A DNA stretch of 64,000 nt from NCBI GenBank assembly GCA_009731375.1, contig BJOX01000060.1, positions 512,163 through 576,162 of the forward strand. The letters run 5' to 3'. This document shows positions 19,438-29,229 of this stretch, piece by piece. The notes under the pieces are model-generated. The model had not been told where the DNA came from and made no database searches. It saw only the letters and a program-made list of their open reading frames with translations. The DNA comes from Paulinella micropora (lineage: Eukaryota > Cercozoa > Imbricatea > Euglyphida). Within the stretch, counting starts at the first letter, position 1. The number at the start of each line of letters is the position of its first letter. A program made the translations under genes and the position numbers.

Positions 19438-20098
19438 ATGCCCGCGACCGCCGCCATCTGGATCTGCCAATACTGCCCTAAACAGCAAAGCTCGTACAGA
19501 GACTTGAAGAAACACGTGGCCGAGCACCGCAGGGCTTTCAACGCCCTAGTGGGGCTCGATTGCCCGTTCTGTGGATTCACTGTCAGAAATAAGAACAACC
19601 TGCGTTTGCACCTGAACACTCACACCAAGCCATTCATTTGTTCGCTCTGTCCGCGCAGATTTGCACGGAAGCGCAGCCTAGAAATCCATTTGCTTAGGCA
19701 CGCCGAGAGGCGGGCGCGCAGGTGCGCGGCGCCGGCGGCGGTAGTACTGCCGATGCACCCGAAGCACAACCGCGCTGCCGACCAACGAGCCAACGCCTTG
19801 CCGCGGCGGGGTGCTCTGCCCCGTGTGCGGCAAACTGCTGAGGCGCAGAGGCAGCCTGCGCTTACATCTCAAAATCCACGACACGCACAAGGACTACGAG
19901 TGCGCCTTCTGCCATTGGCAGTTTACTCAGAAAGTTAATTGGGAGAGTCATAAACGACAGCACACCGGCGAGAGACCCTATCACTGCAAACAAGGATGCT
20001 GCACCAAGACCTTTGCGACCTCTCAGGCACAGCGCGCTCACTGGCAAGCGTACTTGCGGCGCCAGCCTCCCCATACGGTCGAACAAGGCAGTACTTGA
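19438..20098 (+). CDS. C2H2 zinc-finger protein, about 6 fingers, one frameshift
   Basis: ATG at 19438. Three fingers lie in the first frame: WICQYCPKQQSSYRDLKKH..EH, LDCPFCGF...HLNTH and FICSLCPRRF...HLLRH. After a frameshift between about 19720 and 19810, at least two more follow (CPVCGKLLRRRGSLRLHLKIH; YECAFCHWQF...KRQH) plus one with an extra Cys (YHCKQGCCTKTF). The canonical linker TGERPY occurs once, indicating DNA binding. The last codons, through the TGA at 20096, are encoded by a repeat shared with 21428-21460 and 22167-22195. Probably a nuclear DNA-binding protein of viral or captured host origin. Confidence 0.75.
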
Positions 20099-20112
20099 GT
20101 GGATTCTTGCCA
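20075..20112 (+). repeat. Gene-end repeat (gtcgaacaaggcagtacttg), copy 1
   Basis: ggtcgaacaaggcagtactt followed by gagtggatt. Near-identical words occur at 21431-21462 and 22171-22203. The aaaaaggcag core is an arm of hairpin B. It contains the C2H2 gene's stop codon. Confidence 0.6.
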
Positions 20113-20337
20113 CGGCTTTGTCAAAACTTTTATTAAAATTACGTGTGTCTGGCCATTTTCGACGCGTCGACCGCCAGAAAAGTAGCTCTATCCCCGCCCC
20201 CAACATACGAGTACATTTGCTTTGGCGGGGGATGATGATGGGAGGGGGGGGGNNNNNNNNNNCCCCCCAGAAGCCTGCTCAAGTGAGCGGGCTGACCGCA
20301 CTAGGGCTGAGCCATAAAGAAGAAGAGACAAGGATCG

Positions 20338-21324
20338 ATGAACGGGAGGAACTCGGCGTTTGTGATTCTCGAGCCGGTCAGGCCTACTCAATATGAAAGA
20401 GTTTTAGCAGCAGTCCGACAGCAAGGCGGCGAGGGAGGAGTGTCGGCAAAAAAGCTGTACCTGTGCCAAACCCGTTCCCGCAAGGACGAGACTGCTGATT
20501 GGACACTGCTTGCCTACGAGGATTGCAGGATTTACGTTGGTGCTCCGTACTACACTAGTCGGGATATGAACAAACCAGTGCAAATGAACGATGACGAATC
20601 CATTCGCGTTATGCTGCAAATCGCGTACAGAGTCCGGTTCTTGGGCTACACCTCAGTCGTGTACCCTGCAAAAGAGGGCAAGCTCTCTTTTGCAGAACCA
20701 GGCAGGGATCTTGATAACTTTCACCAGAAGCTTGCTACCTTTGCCCGATACGGCTGGGTTCAATTGTCGCTTCCCAGTGATTACAAAGTAACATTGAGGG
20801 AAGTCCCAATACGTAGAATGGAGAGAGAATTAGCATTGGAGAAGACCTTAGCTCGAATGCAACCACCTGCGCGAACCAGACCACCTTGGAATTTGGATGT
20901 CTATGTCATTCACGGACACGACGAGAGCGAAAAGGCCGAGATCAAAAAAAAGGGCGTCTACCTACCACTTAATTTGTCAGAACCAGAAGTCGGCGACCTC
21001 CTGCTCCAGGTCTTGTACAGGTGCGGGAACCCAAAGTGGTGGAACGAGATGTGGACACGTGTGTACGTGCATGTGCCTGTAACTCAGGAGGCTAGCTCTA
21101 GCCCTGCGTTGATGTGCGTCCTACCTCGTGGCGTGGCCGTGCATCTTGGGGGGATGCTGCGGTCAGTGACGACGAGAGGCAAAAGCTTTGAATATAAACT
21201 GCCGGCCGACCACCCCAAGTTGCAAAATAGCCCTGGCAGACAAGGCTCTCAGCCAAAGGCAAACAAAAGGCAGCGCGTGAGCTTACCCCAACTATGGCCC
21301 ATTGGAGCAGACTTAGTCGTTTGA
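20338..21324 (+). CDS. Unrecognised 328-aa protein
   Basis: Uninterrupted ATG-to-TGA frame, one of the few intact genes here. The N-terminal half has mixed alpha/beta character (FVILEPVRPTQYERVLAAV; DWTLLAYEDCRIYVGAPYY), the middle has charged helices (RRMERELALEKTLARM), and the C-terminus is Lys/Arg/Gln-rich (QPKANKRQRV), a possible nuclear signal. No family recognised. It is followed by aata aaa at 21346, a possible polyadenylation signal, and then by repeat DNA. Confidence 0.6.
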   Translation: MNGRNSAFVILEPVRPTQYERVLAAVRQQGGEGGVSAKKLYLCQTRSRKDETADWTLLAYEDCRIYVGAPYYTSRDMNKPVQMNDDESIRVMLQIAYRVRFLGYTSVVYPAKEGKLSFAEPGRDLDNFHQKLATFARYGWVQLSLPSDYKVTLREVPIRRMERELALEKTLARMQPPARTRPPWNLDVYVIHGHDESEKAEIKKKGVYLPLNLSEPEVGDLLLQVLYRCGNPKWWNEMWTRVYVHVPVTQEASSSPALMCVLPRGVAVHLGGMLRSVTTRGKSFEYKLPADHPKLQNSPGRQGSQPKANKRQRVSLPQLWPIGADLVV

Positions 21325-21360
21325 CTTTCAAGTTACTATTTCTTTTAATAAAAGACAAGA

Positions 21361-21462
21361 GGTGGCCCGGGCGGCGCGGTCGCCCGCACTTCCCCCCTGA
21401 CACTCCCTGCCTTTTTTAAGTGTTATGCGATCTGGTCGAAAAAGGCAGTACTTAGAGAGATT
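21361..21462 (+). repeat. About 100-bp repeat, copy 1 (pairs with 22098-22203)
   Basis: Both copies share cccgggcggcgcggtc, gcactt..cccc, acactccctgc/acattccctgc, then aaaaaggcagtact. The copies lie 3' of the 328-aa gene and 5' of the kinase gene. Confidence 0.7.
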
Positions 21463-21837
21463 TGTGCAACCACACGTCAAAGTTTTTCTATTAGGCGCAA
21501 AGCTATCTGAAAGCTCGCAGGGCGCCCGAACCCCGGCTAGACCCACTGCACATCCCACGCCTGGCGCCGCAGCAGGTGGTAATAGAGCTAGCGTGTGATC
21601 CGCAAAGCCCGCGGCTAGCAAACGGGTGGCTAGAGGCTAGCAGGCTTTTCGCGGCCGGGAGCTTACCTCCGATGGGCAGCAGATGTCAGGAAGCACTGCG
21701 GCTGTCGCTCTCGGCCCGATGCCTAGCGCTCGCTGCAAGCCCCGGCCGGGGACCACTCGAAAAAGAAAGACCAGAGGTTTAGGCCAACGCAACGGGCCCG
21801 CGCCGGGCCCGCGCGGGGCCCTGCCCTTGGCTTTTAT

Positions 21838-21903
21838 GGGCCCAGCGTTGAAGTGTAATACCTTTGTCGAGCTTTAATAAACAAGATCTCGAACTTTTAA
21901 TTT
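21838..21903 (+). repeat. Family A copy with AATAAA (pairs with 12230-12296)
   Basis: cccagcgttgaagtgtaata, cctttgtcgagctttaataa, acaagatctcgaactttta. About 65 bp is shared with 12230-12296. The preceding ccctgcccttggcttttatg is also found, slightly changed, at 5455-5475. A weak upstream frame (21576-21877) ends inside it; I do not call that a gene. Confidence 0.65.
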
Positions 21904-21987
21904 GGGCGGGAGGACCCTCCTTCTGGAGTGCAACGCCTCGGCTTCCGGGAGATCAAGGAATTCGTGCTTCTAGTGTCAAGAGAAAAC

Positions 21988-22203
21988 TGGCTGGTTTTTG
22001 CCTTTGTCGACCATATCACGCTTTGCAAACCTATGTGCAAAAAACAGAATCCCGCCACCGCAAAAATCAGGGTGGGGGTTTACAACCCCCCCACCCCTCA
22101 CTGGCCCGGGCGGCGCGGTCACATGCACTTTGCCCCTTACATTCCCTGCACTTCTGAGTGTGCATGTGATATGGCAGAAAAAGGCAGTACTCGAGGGGAT
22201 TTT
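21988..22203. repeat. About 215-bp foldback element, family B-related
   Basis: Left arm gcctttgtcgaccatatcac (about 21999-22018); right arm gtgatatggcagaaaaaggc (22166-22185). The reverse complement of the right arm, gcctttttctgccatatcac, matches the left arm. The interior holds a G/C-rich palindrome (gggtgggggtttacaacccc) and the 22098-22203 repeat. This suggests that hairpin B is an internally deleted form of a larger foldback element. Confidence 0.6.
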
Positions 22204-22345
22204 CGCAAACAATTTGAACATGGATGCTTTATTAAAGGGGAAGGGCGGGGGGGGGGGGGGGGGGGGGCCCCTTCCCCCCCCCCCCNNNNNNNNNNCTACA
22301 ACTCATTTATAAAAAACAGATTTGAATTCAGTTACTACTACTAGG

Positions 22346-22358
22346 GTATATATATAAT
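22346..22358 (+). promoter_or_regulatory. TATA-type tract directly before the kinase ATG
   Basis: gtatatatataat runs into the ATG at 22359. The same motif stands upstream of the gene at 10086. If transcription starts here the leader would be very short. Confidence 0.35.
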
Positions 22359-24637
22359 ATGACCACGCTGCTGGATTCGCTGCGTACATACGTGTCGTCC
22401 GTCTTGCCGGCAAGGTTGGCTATGCATCAAAAACTGTGTACAAAGCACCCAAAATGTATGTGCACCTACGACGACATGGATACGAAAACCGCATGGTTAC
22501 GGCAGGGGACATTCAACATGGTGTTTGTCGATGCAGTAGATGATCAATTTGTTGCACGCTTTTCTTTTGAAATTTTCGAAACCGAAGAAACACCTAATGC
22601 GCGAAAGGAGTGGGCACAATGAATGTACCTTCAAGGGATTGGCGCCTGTTCTGAAATGCAGTATCAGGTAGTGAAGTATGATGAAGGAGTGAAACTGGAG
22701 ACATTTCTTAAGAACTTGGCGGCAAGCACGGAGGGCAGTAACTTACCCAAGGAGTGCAAAACGCATCTGAGCAATGATTGCAACGGACTGTACGACAAAA
22801 GTCTCGCTGACGCTACAAATTTGATTGCGCAAGAGAAGGCGATGCCATACAAAAAGCATGAGCTATATTTATTTTATAGCAAAGCCAAACGTGCACTGGA
22901 AGATCTACACACGTGGCTCTCTTACCCTCCACGAAACGCCCCAGACGACGCTGTGGAAACAAGGGCTTATATAGCGTGGGAAACAACGCGGCAAGCGGTC
23001 CACACTTATGCTAAACTTTTCTTTGAATTAATACGGGAAGGTAATTTGGCTACTGATTCCGTACTAATAGATCTGAAGCCACGAAACTTTCTTGTGCACA
23101 AAGGCCAAGGGTCGAAAACGCTACTGGTTACGATTGGCGATGCGGATCTGAATGAGCGCTGTAACAACCACGCAGTCGTGGAACTGCGCCCTGATACTAG
23201 GCGATTGCTGTACACTCTTGCATGGAATCAGCACTCGACCGATTTGCTGTGTACTGGGCTATTCCTGACAGCGCTGGCAAATAGCTACGCTTGGCTATCC
23301 TCAGTGGCGCGCTCGCAAGGTTTAAGAGTGCTTCGCCACCACTTACGTCGCGCTGCCAATATCGCACAGAAAAGGGAGAAGGATCTGTTGTGCGAAGCTA
23401 TAGCATTACTAGCTAGACTGAGATTTACCAGGGAATCGGTGGCTACCTTTATTTCAACGCTGGCACACTACAGCAAGGCAATCCTACCAGTGACTGGGAG
23501 CCACAAAATGCCACCACTGCATATGACTCCCTTACAGTTTGAGCAAATCCATGATTATACATTTCGGAGCAATCCATCTCTTTCAGCGGAAAAGTACTGC
23601 CTCCTGCTGAAGGACTTATTCCAGTGTCAGAGTTGTGCTGATTCCAAATGGAGAGAATTACTGAATAATGCGTCGTTGGCATTATTGGGTACGCATCAAG
23701 TCATCGATATGTTTGACCTGGTTGCATTCCTACGACAGGTTTTGCAACATGTGCTGCAAGGCAAATCGCACTATCAGGTAATGGAGAAAGGCTCAGGCTT
23801 CTGGGAGACAGACCGCAGTAATCTCGTCTGCTTTGGTTTCACCACCATAACCCAAACGACAGCAGCGGATTACACAAAGTGGTGTCAGCTCATGTACGAG
23901 GAACAGATAGGCTCCTGCGAAAGTACGAGCAGTGAGGTGCTGACCGCTGATATTCGCAGGGGTGTACAAGATCTGCCACAAATAGTCTCAAAGCTGGAAG
24001 GGAAAAAGGACTTTCCGACTGAGGTGCACGCAATTTTTCAAGCAGCGGCTACCGAGATTGGGGCTAACGCTAATACACAAACGCGTATGCAGAGAGAAGC
24101 AGAAACACACTTGTTCTGTTGGATGGCACCTGCGGACCACTACGAGGTCCTAACAGATGTTCTATATACAGAGCTAGCGCGTATGGCATGGTATGGTCTA
24201 CGCGAAGTCGTAGATCATTACGCAGAACTACTCTCTAGGATTGTAGCTACAGGCCATTATTGGTTTTTTTTCGTCATTGGGAGCCCTGGTATGTGCTAGT
24301 GTATCCATATCAGAACCGGGCGGATGTTCGTTTATTCGACGCTCCCATGTACCTCAACGCCTATTCTGCGACCATCGACACATTGCCGTCGGACAAAACA
24401 GTCATCAGCACTGCATTATGCATTGCCGTTATGGCCAACGGGCCATCTTGTGAAAAAGAAAAACCTCAGTGTTGGCATATCTTGGCGCTAGCAGAATCCA
24501 AGGCAAACGCACGTACGCTAAAACCCGCGGTTCAATTTGCCTTAGAGCACTTGCAAATGACAGAGCTGGGGCGCCAAAGGTTGTGTGCAGTACAAAAACT
24601 AAATGATCTGCGACAACTTTGTAGTCGTAGAAACTAG
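22359..24637 (+). CDS. Divergent protein kinase-like protein with in-frame TGA and one frameshift
   Basis: ATG at 22359. A glycine-rich-loop-like segment (LRQGTFNMVF, about residues 47-56) precedes a TGA at 22620-22622, beyond which the same frame continues for 558 codons. The catalytic loop reads LIDLKPRNFLV (about 23065-23098), where HRD has become LID but the D-L-K-P-x-N core is intact. The DFG position is GDAD (about 23137). These metal- and catalysis-related residues support an active or recently active kinase-like fold. A frameshift in the eight-T run at 24264-24272 leads into the conserved C-terminal module, which ends at TAG 24635. That module (24100-24637) is duplicated at 18.5 kb. 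Substrate unknown. Confidence 0.7.
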
Positions 24638-24639
24638 AT

Positions 24640-25083
24640 GCATGCACAATCTGTTGACGACGCGCACAGTACAGCAATGGTGTGCCCTCCTGCTAAGGCA
24701 AGGGTCGGTTTAAGTCTTTTTTAAACTAAATTCGTATTCCGTACTTTTTTTCGGTGCGCATCCGATACGTTTTTGTTTGTGGCGAAGCCTTTGACTTTCG
24801 CGATGTTCAAAAGGAAAAGAAGGGGAAAGGAAGGGGGGGGGGGGGGGGGGGTNNNNNNNNNNNNNNNNNNNNNNNNNNNNNNNNNNNNNNNNNNNNNNNN
24901 NNNNNNNNNNNNNNNNNNNNNNNNNNNNNNNNNNNNNNNNNNNNNNNNNNNNNNNNNNNNNNNNNNNNNNNNNNNNNNNNNNNNNNNNNNNNNNNNNNNN
25001 NNNCCCCCCCCCACCACGCCACGCCTCTCTCTCTCTCTCTATCTTGTTTGTCCTAATATCTTTTCTTACACTAGCACGTACAT
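24640..25083. other. Intergenic with G-run, 151-base gap and C-run
   Basis: The downstream flank (atgcatgcacaatctgttga) matches the duplicated module at 19061-19080. After that the DNA is low complexity, with a gap at 24853-25003. No gene seen. Confidence 0.6.
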
Positions 25084-26928
25084 ATGATCTGCGCCCAGCG
25101 TGCGCGCCAAGCCAAGCCGTTGCAACCGTCTAAGCGAGCCTGTACGGAAGGGGCTTGGACCCGGCGCGGCTTGGAAACGTGGGAAGAGGTCTTTTTTTCC
25201 CACGGCGCAGACCTGCTCTGCACGCAGGGCTGGTTAGCTCTGTGCCTGACCTCCCGGTACTGGCACCGGCGAGCAGCTGCTTATGTGCGCCCACAGCTCT
25301 GGCTGAAGCGAGCCCTTTCTAGCAAAGAGGAACCCCCCGCTTGGCAGCCCCCGGCTGGGCTGCCGCCCGAGGAGTGTCTGCCGCAGCTCAACACATCACT
25401 GAGGTTGGAGTATCTGCACATGTCGCAAGCTACAGAGAAAGGCATTTCCAACTTCGACTACTCGGGGCTGTCACTGTCTGCCAATAGACTCCAGTGGTTG
25501 CAGCGGGCGCTGTCTTGGTACCCAAATGTGACGAAATTAGAAGTAACGTGTTGGATGCAAGCCGCTGCTCAGCTGCTGGGCGCCTGGCTACAGCAGGCCG
25601 CCGCCGCGCCACTACGAGTGCTGGTGCTGAACTCACAGGAATCCGGCCGTCATGTGTGGGAACGTGACTTTCATATAAAACAAACGCTGGCAAGGTTGAG
25701 CGGGCTTTTGCCACAGGTGCAGGAGCTGCACCTCCAGGGTTGTTACTTTGGTGAGCAATGGCTAGCCGGGCTGTGGGCGCCGCCCCGAACAGCGCCGCCC
25801 CTCCGGCGGCTCGTCCTGTCTAATTGCACCAACCCCAAGCTGTGGGGTGCAGCCTTTGAGTCCCTAGCGCCCACGCTTGAAGAAATCAAAATATCAATTG
25901 ACTACAAGGTAAAACCCTTTTTCGGGCCTGTCAGATGCACTTGTGCTGCCCTTTGGACCGCGTGGCGTAGTTTGGCCACGCCTCAGGACGGTGTTGACGG
26001 ATAGTGCCGCGACCCCGGAAGCGCTGGCCCAGTTCTGCGAGGGCCTTGGCCACGAGTTCGTGGGCTTCCACCCCGCCTGCACGCCCGTCCTGCAAACCTA
26101 CGAGCTCGGTGTGTCTACGCGTGAGGAGGGCATGGACGAGTATCTCGGGCACGATAACAACTGCTTCTGGCAGGCAGGCCTCCTGGGCGGCTGCACCAGC
26201 TCCTGTGCCCCCAAGGGGGCCCTGCGCCCGCGTTCCTCCGGTTGAGTTTGTTCAATCTACACACCCGCGCCGAGCCTGATGAAGATGACCTGGCTGCGTT
26301 GCAGTTGCTGCGTCCAGTGGCTGTCTCGATACTAGACAGGGGGCCTTGCGTGGCGGGCGGTCGCGTCCAAAGCGGGCACCCCGGCGTTACTTTTTTTCGG
26401 CACTGTTGCACGGCGTTAGCCGGGCTCACAAAGCTGACGCTCTTGCTGGGCCGGCCCATGTCATATTTTACCTACGAAGGCAGATTGGATCCGCGTGGCC
26501 CCAGGGCCGAGCAAGAAAGCGCACGCCTCAGAGCCTGGATTTGCGCGTACCAGCACCTGTTTCAGACACTCGCGTCTGCACGCGTCGCCGACCTCACCTT
26601 TAGTTCCGTCGACTTGAAGGAATATTTCCGATATTATTACTGGCACGACTTGCACGGCATGCTCGAATTACAGGACGTAGTTTGGCGCGGGCTGTGCTCG
26701 CTGGCTGTCCCGCTTCGGCTGGCCCGCTTCTTTGTGCTGAGCCGCAACGAGAAGCCCAGCCCGCGCCTGACGGTAGAGGCACTCATCGCCCGAACGCCAA
26801 TGTCGGGCCTGCAAGGCAGGTACGATCTTCTGCGTGTGTTCAAGTCGCCACGCGGAGAGATCGCCTACTCCTTGAAGGACTACAAGGTTTGCCTGGAAAA
26901 AAGCGACTCCTGCGAGCTGGCCCACTAG
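25084..26928 (+). CDS. LRR-type protein with possible N-terminal F-box, two frameshifts
   Basis: ATG at 25084, just after a CT-rich tract. The N-terminal part (WEEVFFSHGADLLC...LTSRYWHRRAAAYVRPQLW) resembles an F-box helical segment. It is followed by leucine-rich repeats (LRVLVLNSQESG, VQELHLQGCYFG, LRRLVLSNCTNPKLW, LEEIKISI). Near 25930-25990 the frame changes, and near 26205-26230, in G/C runs, it changes again. The last frame has more LRR-like sequence (LTKLTLLL, VADLTFSSVDLK) and ends at TAG 26926. Total about 610 aa. F-box/LRR proteins are SCF ubiquitin-ligase adaptors and expanded families of them are common in giant viruses. Pseudogene or sequence indels cannot be separated. Confidence 0.6.
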
Positions 26929-27592
26929 CTACGAACCTGGTTCGGCAGGCGACGCGACGCTCTCCCCCGTTTATCTGCCGGCTTGGGCTCTGCTTCTTTT
27001 CGCGACTTGTGCAACAAAGGCCCATAGTCTCTCCGCCAGCTATAGTTGTGCACTGATTGCACCAGAATTTTCCAATTGTGGCGTTCCTCGACGTCCGCCT
27101 CCTCAGGGCTCAAAAAGGTATCTGCGCCGGTGGATACGCACGCACACTAACCCACCAGCCCTGCGACGGGTACCACAGCACCACCACCGCGCATAATATC
27201 GTCAACATCACAAACAGCGGAGCACGACGCAGCTCCCGGGATTTATTGCCACCAACCCTCCTCAGCAACGATGCAGCATCTGTGAGCAGTGGTGATTCCA
27301 AGTTCTCCGTACGAGCCAAGGGCCGGGCAGAAGTAGCTGTGTAAGGCTCCCCTGCTATGCCGTTCTCATCTACGACGTCGACCCGCGTAAGCGACGACGC
27401 ACTGCTTGGCACCGAGCGCTGTCGAATAGGTGTACCTACGTCACCTAGTGTTTCTCCCCGCCAAACTGGAATTGCGGCAACAGGCGCAGAGCCATTTACG
27501 AGAGGGGTCGGATCTGACGCCCGCTCACGGAGCTCGTGCACTTTGAGTTCACGCGCAATAGACTCTGGCCCGTTCAGTGTCGATTGCTCCAT
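26929..27592 (-). CDS. Single-pass membrane protein, frameshifted, unrecognised
   Basis: ATG at 27592. About 120 polar residues are followed by one hydrophobic segment (LFVMLTILCAVVVLWYP) near 27160-27210, then a short Trp-containing tail. The 160-codon frame ends at 27110. A shifted frame carrying acidic then basic residues (EEADVEERHNWKILV) continues to about 26930, suggesting about 220 residues in all. The layout suggests a type II or tail-anchored membrane protein. No family recognised. Its 5' end is partly duplicated at 27721-27810. Confidence 0.4.
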
Positions 27593-27720
27593 TTATTAAT
27601 AGCTATAACCTTTTACATTCGCTAAAGACGTGTGGCGCTGCCCCCACCCCCCTCCCTTACCCGATTTCTTTGCTACCCTTTGTCTGGGAGGAGAGGGGGA
27701 GGGGCCGTGCTCTTCTCCCA

Positions 27721-27810
27721 GCATCTGTTAGCAGTGGTGCTCACAAATTACCTGCAACTTGAATTCATGCACAATAGACTCTGGCCCATTTAGTAGCGCA
27801 GTCGCTTTGT
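27721..27810 (-). repeat. Degenerate partial copy of the neighbouring membrane-protein gene
   Basis: cagcatctgttagcagtggt matches 27271-27290 with one change. gaattcatgcacaatagact and ctggcccatttag match 27547-27580 with several changes. In the gene these words lie about 270 bp apart; here they are about 50 bp apart, so the copy has an internal deletion. It overlaps the 3' end of the desaturase gene. Confidence 0.6.
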
Positions 27811-28889
27811 GTGCGGCATCACGTAGGAGCTTGTACAGAGCAACCGCACGTGGCGAGCATAGTCCCAGAGCGAGAACCCCGCCCGTTGTTTCACGAGTGC
27901 CGGAAACTTGGCACGGAAGGCGCACATGGCCTCGGGTAGGTGGTAGTGCGGAATTTCTGCCAGGACGTGGTGGACCTGGTAGCCTGAAAGGGCCAGTAGT
28001 CGCGTTCCACGGTGTTCAAGGCCCCGCCAAGGAAGGTCCAGGAGTCGCTCGTGTACTCGCAGCTTTCGTCAAGGTGGTGCAACAGCGTGACCGCCACTAG
28101 CCATGACCCGCAGATCCACACGGGCACCAAGTAGTAGCACGCCACGGCCCCTGCCCCCCAGCACGAAAACAGCCCTGCTAGCCACACCAGCAGCCAGCGC
28201 GGCTGGCCCCCACCCAAGCGCACTGGTACAGTGTGCGCGCGCCGTAGCGCGCGCAAAACCTTTGCTGGTGCAGCAGGTGTGAGTAGCAGCCTCCGCCAGG
28301 GTAGCCAAAGAGCAAGTAAAGAACCAACCCGCGCGCGCCCAAGAGCAAAGGGTGTGCCGCAATGCGGTACAGCTCGCTGCGCGCCTCCCACGCGACGGGG
28401 CGAAATACCTCGTCTTCGTGCAAGTGACCGGTGTGTCGGTGGTGGTGCCGGTGCGTGAGCTTCCAGGGGTAGTACGGGACCAGCAACGGAGTATGTAGCA
28501 ACCAGCCCACACAATCGTTCATCCACTCGCTCGAGGCAAAGGAACCGTGGCCACAGTCGTGCCCGAGTACAAACAACGCCCAAAAGTTGGTGCCCAAGCC
28601 AGTACATGAGCCATACAAGCCACCTCGGGGCAACTTCGTGGCGCAACAACACCATGGCCGTCCAGGCCGCGGCGGCAACTTGCAAAAGGTTGCGCGCAAC
28701 ATAACTGATCGACTGCACCAGAGACGGACGGCAAAGCTGTGCTGGGATGGCGCGCCGGATCTGTTGCACTGTCGGGCTCCCGGGCAGTCGCCGCAATGGG
28801 TCCCGTGTACTAGCCAGCGCAGTGCCCGGGGAGCCATCCAGACCCAACACAATGGCGGCGTCGGCCTGGGGGCGCTGGCTCTGTGCCAT
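27790..28889 (-). CDS. Membrane fatty-acid desaturase (omega-6/omega-3, delta-12 type), frameshifted
   Basis: ATG at 28889. The three histidine boxes of membrane di-iron acyl-lipid desaturases are visible: HDCGHG (28545-28562), HRHHHRHTGH (about 28425-28455) and HHVLAEIPHYH (about 27940-27973). The N-terminal PTVQQIRRAIPAQLC...SLVQSISYVARN block is typical of the delta-12/omega-3 group, as is FWALFVLGHDCGHGSF. Hydrophobic stretches fit four membrane spans. The summed length, about 366 codons to TAA at 27790, is the family's usual size, so the gene was complete. It is read in different frames with shifts near 28590, 28200 and 27975. The enzyme introduces double bonds into acyl chains of membrane lipids, normally in the ER or plastid. 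Origin could be host or virus-captured. Confidence 0.85.
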
Positions 28890-28914
28890 TATAAAGAAAA
28901 ACCCGTCGTCGTCT

Positions 28915-29225
28915 AGGGATGCAACCCCCCCCCCCCCTCCCCTTCCCTCCAGCTTTTATTTTTTCAGGCTTTTAATATTTCAAACAATAATTAGTTTGGT
29001 TACAGAAGCCAGATCCGGCAGTGGGTTAGAAAGCGGGAGAGAGAAAGGAGGGGGGGGGGGGGGACGCCGGATAGATCATTTCCCGCCCGTTCCCTTCTTT
29101 TGTTTTCTTATATCCTTTTTCTGTACTTTTCTTCTTATCTTTTCTTTTTTTGTTAAGATTTTTAATTTTAAAAAAAGTTTCTCAAAGTTCTTAAGGGCAA
29201 CCAGGGGATTTATCTGACTTGAGTG
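28915..29225. other. Intergenic, low complexity, no gene
   Basis: Poly-C, AT-rich and purine runs, with a G run at 29050-29063. Nothing recognised. Confidence 0.6.
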
Positions 29226-29229
29226 TGGC

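Noticed and set aside
21576-21877. Protein-coding gene
   Set aside because: Overlapping weak frames that end inside a family A repeat; composition not convincing.
22620-22622. Selenocysteine at in-frame TGA
   Set aside because: Nothing in the kinase family or in the sites' context suggests Sec, and no SECIS-like structure was seen downstream.
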